A stretch of DNA of 5,907 nt. Origin: an uncultured Clostridium sp. (lineage in GTDB: Bacteria; Bacillota; Clostridia; TANB77; CAG-508). Positions 5,250-5,907 of the stretch are shown piece by piece; position 1 is the stretch's first letter; each line of letters opens with the position of its first letter. The notes below the pieces were generated by a model, which worked only from the letters and a program-made list of their open reading frames with translations, was not told where the DNA came from and ran no database searches. The position numbers and the translations under genes are program-made. The stretch is taken from NCBI GenBank assembly GCA_900556345.1, contig USOM01000065.1:1-5907 (forward strand), written 5' to 3'.

Positions 5250-5365
5250 TCTAGCGACAACCTATCTTTCCAACAGGGTAACCCGTAAGTATTTTTGGCA
5301 CATTTGAGCTTGACTTCTGTGTTCGGGATGGGAACAGGTATTTCCTCAATGTAATCATCACTAGA
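5250..5365 (-). rRNA. rrf: 5S ribosomal RNA
   Basis: The minus strand contains the 5S core ACCTGTTCCCATCCCGAACA followed by CAGAAGTCAAGCTC, nearly universal in bacteria. The ends pair as helix I (CTAGTGAT with GTCGCTAG, allowing G-U), which places the gene at about 5250-5365, 116 bases, the usual size. The exact ends are uncertain by one or two bases. It follows 23S after about 100 bases of AT-rich spacer with no tRNA. Confidence 0.96.
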
Positions 5366-5467
5366 AAATTATTGTATGCAATTTTTTTAGCACACTCAAA
5401 AATACATAGATGAATTTGTTTTAGGCTTTTCCAATCTAGTTAAAGACCTTCGTTATTTTTTTAACCT

Positions 5468-5907
<440 letters not shown>

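Noticed and set aside
5366..5467. Possible tRNA between 23S and 5S
   Set aside because: The roughly 100-base spacer has no T-loop GTTCRA-type motif or cloverleaf; it is AT-rich spacer.

Overview
The window is AT-rich and every recognisable gene reads on the minus strand. The strong GGAGG-type ribosome binding sites, the one-membrane-helix SecE, the four-cysteine L33, the L10 leader type and the Firmicutes-like rRNA point to a low-GC Bacillota, most likely a member of the Clostridia. I cannot name the genus from this sequence alone.

Read in the direction of transcription (high to low coordinates), the window opens with the 3' end of a 23S rRNA gene (5468-5907, running off the edge). A 5S rRNA gene follows (about 5250-5365). 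Next is a stand-alone flavin reductase / flavoredoxin-like gene (4573-5142), whose leader holds a possible terminator. A near-consensus sigma-A promoter (4446-4474) then starts a translation and secretion operon: rpmG (L33), secE, nusG, rplK (L11), rplA (L1). An L10-type autoregulatory leader with an attenuator hairpin (1813-1918) precedes rplJ (L10) and rplL (L7/L12). A strong intrinsic terminator (701-757) closes the operon directly after rplL.

The usual continuation into rpoB-rpoC is absent. A separately promoted gene of unknown function (123-611) follows, richer in G+C and in cysteine, with its own hairpin terminator (61-113). A possible promoter for a further minus-strand gene lies at the window edge (7-35).

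The genes fit one theme, making and running the translation machinery: rRNA, the L11/L10/L12 stalk proteins, L1, L33, the transcription-translation coupling factor NusG and the Sec translocon subunit SecE. Most of this is ordinary core genome. The points that deserve a second look are an unusually long, purely acidic Asn/Glu/Ser tail on SecE; a competing pairing in the L10 leader that could act as an antiterminator; the break between rplL and rpoB; the unrecognised gene after it; and the terminator-like leader of the flavin reductase gene. I found no convincing novel multi-gene system.
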